A stretch of DNA of 8,908 nt from Chitinophagaceae bacterium (lineage in GTDB: Bacteria > Bacteroidota > Bacteroidia > Chitinophagales > Chitinophagaceae), in NCBI GenBank assembly GCA_025963615.1, contig JAOQAL010000496.1:1-8908 (forward strand), in the 5' to 3' direction. Below the pieces are notes generated by a model. The model searched no databases and had not been told where the DNA came from. It saw only the letters and a list, made by a program, of their open reading frames with translations. Positions 7,628 to 8,908 of the stretch are shown here, one piece after another (within the stretch, counting starts at the first letter, position 1; each line of letters begins with the position of its first letter). The translations under genes were made by a program, and so were the position numbers.

Positions 7628-7679
7628 ACGAAAGCTACGGTACTATAGGTCTCGAAGCTTGTAGCAATTCTTTCACTGC
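7593..7679 (-). pseudogene. Ghost of the phnW 3' end, split by a short insertion
   Basis: Read on the minus strand, 7679-7663 followed by 7623-7593 gives AVKELLEEEKIVEIA and a TAA stop, against AVKEVLEEEKIVEIA and TAG at the end of the intact phnW. Of 48 bases in 16 codons, five differ: GCA/GCG, TTG/GTG, GAA/GAG, AAA/AAG and TAA/TAG. Only one changes an amino acid. Homology stops upstream of this, where repeat DNA takes over, so it is not expressed as a gene. It is either a tandem duplication that later decayed or a remnant of another phnW allele. Confidence 0.75.
7624..7666. mobile_element. 35-bp repeat fragment inserted in the phnW ghost, flanked by AGCA direct repeats
   Basis: AGCA at 7624-7627 and again at 7663-7666 brackets 35 bp (7628-7662). 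Removing these and one AGCA restores the reading of the phnW tail exactly. The inserted bases match the repeat core (GAAAGCTACGGTACTATAGG, then GTCTCG) joined directly to AAGCTTGT, so the middle of the heptad array is missing. This looks like insertion of a shortened repeat unit with a 4-bp target duplication, though template slippage could give the same picture. Confidence 0.5.
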
Positions 7680-7700
7680 GAGCCGCATGCTTTAAGCTAC

Positions 7701-7802
7701 CAGACTAAAGAAAGCTACAGTACTATCAGTCTCGCAGCTCGCAGCTTATAGCTCGCAGCTTGTCTCTCTACGCTATCTCAACTATCTTTTCCTCTTCCAG
7801 CA
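7701..7802. repeat. Direct repeat copy 2, running into the intact phnW 3' end
   Basis: This is the partner of 7526-7627. Its last 35 bp (7768-7802) are the real phnW stop codon and terminal codons. The left part holds a core (7702-7733) and a regular array of four 7-bp units with AGCT at 7736, 7743, 7750 and 7757. Left-arm sequence at about 7691-7705 can pair imperfectly with 7730-7747, giving a hairpin just past the phnW stop that may end its transcript. Confidence 0.7.
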
Positions 7803-8877
7803 CTTCTTTCACCGCTTTTACAAGATTGATGACATCTTCAGGAAATATCTGACCGATATTTCCGATACGAAAAGCATCAGCTTTGCTAAGTTTCCCGGGA
7901 TAAATAATAAATCCACGGCTATTCAGTTTCTGATAAAATTCTTCAAAATTAAAATTACGATCGGTAGGATATAAGAAGGAAGTAATGATATGTCCCTGTA
8001 TTTCCGGGCGCAGGTATTGCTTAAATCCTAAAGCAGCCATGCCGTCGTCCAGGTTTTTTTTGTTGGCCTGGTATCGCTTTTCCCTTGCTTCAATGCCACC
8101 TTCCTCTTCAAGTTCCTTCAATGCCTGGTGAAACGCCATTAGACTTAAAGTAGGTGGTGTAAAGCGAAACTGGCCATTTGTTTCCAGGCCCCTCCATTGT
8201 TCATACAAATCGAGGCTTAAGCTTCTTGCCTGTCCTTTCGCTTTTTCCAATTCGGTTTTTTTACAAATAGCAAAAGCAAACCCGGGCACACCTTCAATAC
8301 ATTTGTTGGACGAGGAAACCAGAAAATCAATACTCATTTCCTTCATGTCCATGCTTACACCGCCAAAACTACTCATCGCATCAACGATAAACACCTTTTG
8401 ATGCTTTTTACAAACAGCGCCAATCTCCGTTATGGGATTAAACAATCCTGTTGTTGTTTCACTATGAATACAGGCCACCTGTGTTATTTCCGGATGATCC
8501 TTTAAAAAGTCTGCGGTGGCTCCGGGAGTTACGATTTCGTCTTCATCAAAGCGGAGCACCAGGTGATTGAGCTGATGAATAGAAGCCATTTTAACAATAC
8601 GTTCCCCATAAGCGCCGTTAACCAGTATCAGCAGTACATCCTTTTTCCCTACCACGCTGCTGATTACACTTTCCACGCCAAATGTTCCGGAGCCCTGCAC
8701 GATCACACATTCATAACCTTCTGCCTGCGAAACATGAGCCAGTTTCAGCAATTCATTTCGTGTTTCTTTCACTGCATTTACAAAGGCATGATCCCTCGAA
8801 CCCATGTCTTCCAGCATGGCTTCTTTCACCGTTCTGGAAGTTGATAAAGGACCGGGTGTAAATAAAAGCTTTTTCAT
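7768..8877 (-). CDS. phnW: 2-aminoethylphosphonate:pyruvate transaminase
   Basis: A 369-residue class-V (fold type I) PLP aminotransferase, the usual length for PhnW. It transfers the amino group of 2-aminoethylphosphonate to pyruvate, giving phosphonoacetaldehyde and alanine in the cytosol. The N-terminus LLFTPGPLSTS is typical of the family. QGSGTFGVES (61-70) forms the PLP phosphate loop, D166 in VDAMSSFGG contacts the pyridine nitrogen, K192 in SSNKCIEG is the Schiff-base lysine, and R337 in AFRIGNIG should bind the pyruvate carboxylate. These agree, allowing for a 2-3 residue offset, with K194, D168 and R340 that I recall for the Salmonella enzyme. It is convergent with phnA-phnY and so separately transcribed. 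The ATG at 8877 is followed directly by conserved sequence. Only 31 bp upstream are visible, so its promoter or upstream partner is unknown. Its last codons are duplicated in the repeat region downstream. Confidence 0.94.
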   Translation of the reverse strand: MKKLLFTPGPLSTSRTVKEAMLEDMGSRDHAFVNAVKETRNELLKLAHVSQAEGYECVIVQGSGTFGVESVISSVVGKKDVLLILVNGAYGERIVKMASIHQLNHLVLRFDEDEIVTPGATADFLKDHPEITQVACIHSETTTGLFNPITEIGAVCKKHQKVFIVDAMSSFGGVSMDMKEMSIDFLVSSSNKCIEGVPGFAFAICKKTELEKAKGQARSLSLDLYEQWRGLETNGQFRFTPPTLSLMAFHQALKELEEEGGIEAREKRYQANKKNLDDGMAALGFKQYLRPEIQGHIITSFLYPTDRNFNFEEFYQKLNSRGFIIYPGKLSKADAFRIGNIGQIFPEDVINLVKAVKEVLEEEKIVEIA

Positions 8878-8908
8878 TTCGCATTACTTTAAATACTGAA
8901 TAAGAGAT

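Larger units (their letters stand above)
7472..7763. repeat. REP-like AGCT-rich palindromic repeat cluster filling the phnY-phnW gap
   Basis: The whole 302-bp gap between the two convergent genes is repeat DNA. AGCT occurs 15 times, against about one expected by chance. In two places it recurs with 7-bp spacing: 7736, 7743, 7750, 7757, and 7561, (7568 as GGCT), 7575, 7582. The arms form hairpins around a conserved core that starts AGACT(G/A)AAGAA and ends GTCTCG. Cores are full at 7527-7558 and 7702-7733, truncated at 7628-7662, and there is an extra AGACTGAAGAA at 7489-7499. The cluster ends 5 bp before the phnW stop and begins 7 bp after the phnY stop. This resembles bacterial REP/BIME elements mobilised in trans by RAYT transposases, but no transposase is in the window. 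Secondary structure could also stop transcription from both sides. Confidence 0.8.

Noticed and set aside
7472..7763. CRISPR array
   Set aside because: The repeats are degenerate, palindromic and unevenly spaced, with no unique spacers of constant length and no cas gene nearby.
8563..8844. 93-codon plus-strand open frame opposite phnW
   Set aside because: It is antisense to the conserved PhnW N-terminal region and matches no known protein pattern.

Overview
The window looks like chromosomal DNA of a Bacteroidota bacterium, most likely a Chitinophagaceae-type or related soil/freshwater genus. The reasons are exact matches to the Bacteroidota -7 promoter element (TAnnTTTG), A/T-rich leaders without strong Shine-Dalgarno sequences, moderate GC content, short Bacteroidota-style secretion signals, and the protein families present. 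The genus is inferred.

Left part (1-4451). A secreted PI-PLC/glycerophosphodiesterase-like protein runs leftwards off the window edge (601 down to 1). Divergent from it, across a promoter-bearing gap of about 220 bp, is a 982-residue FAD/4Fe-4S dehydrogenase of the D-lactate/D-2-hydroxyglutarate (YdiJ-like) type. This converges on a lipoprotein of the SanA/YdcF (DUF218) family. The two stop codons lie on opposite arms of a small hairpin that may terminate both transcripts.

Right part (4452-8908). This is a complete enzymatic route for 2-aminoethylphosphonate (2-AEP). PhnW (minus strand, 7768-8877) transaminates 2-AEP to phosphonoacetaldehyde. PhnY (5999-7465) oxidises that to phosphonoacetate. 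PhnA (4725-5972) cleaves the C-P bond, giving acetate and phosphate. phnA and phnY form a plus-strand operon 26 bp apart; phnW converges on them. Catalytic residues are intact in all three. No phosphonatase (PhnX), transporter or regulator is visible inside the window.

The 302 bp between phnY and phnW is the most unusual part. It is filled with AGCT-rich, partly 7-bp-periodic, palindromic REP-like repeats. Embedded in them on the minus strand is a ghost copy of the last 16 codons of phnW, stop included. The ghost is split by a 35-bp repeat fragment flanked by 4-bp AGCA direct repeats. Four of the five differences between ghost and gene are silent in the phnW frame. This suggests a leftover from a diverged but functional phnW allele, or an old tandem duplication.

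No tRNA, rRNA, CRISPR array, transposase gene or replication origin was seen.
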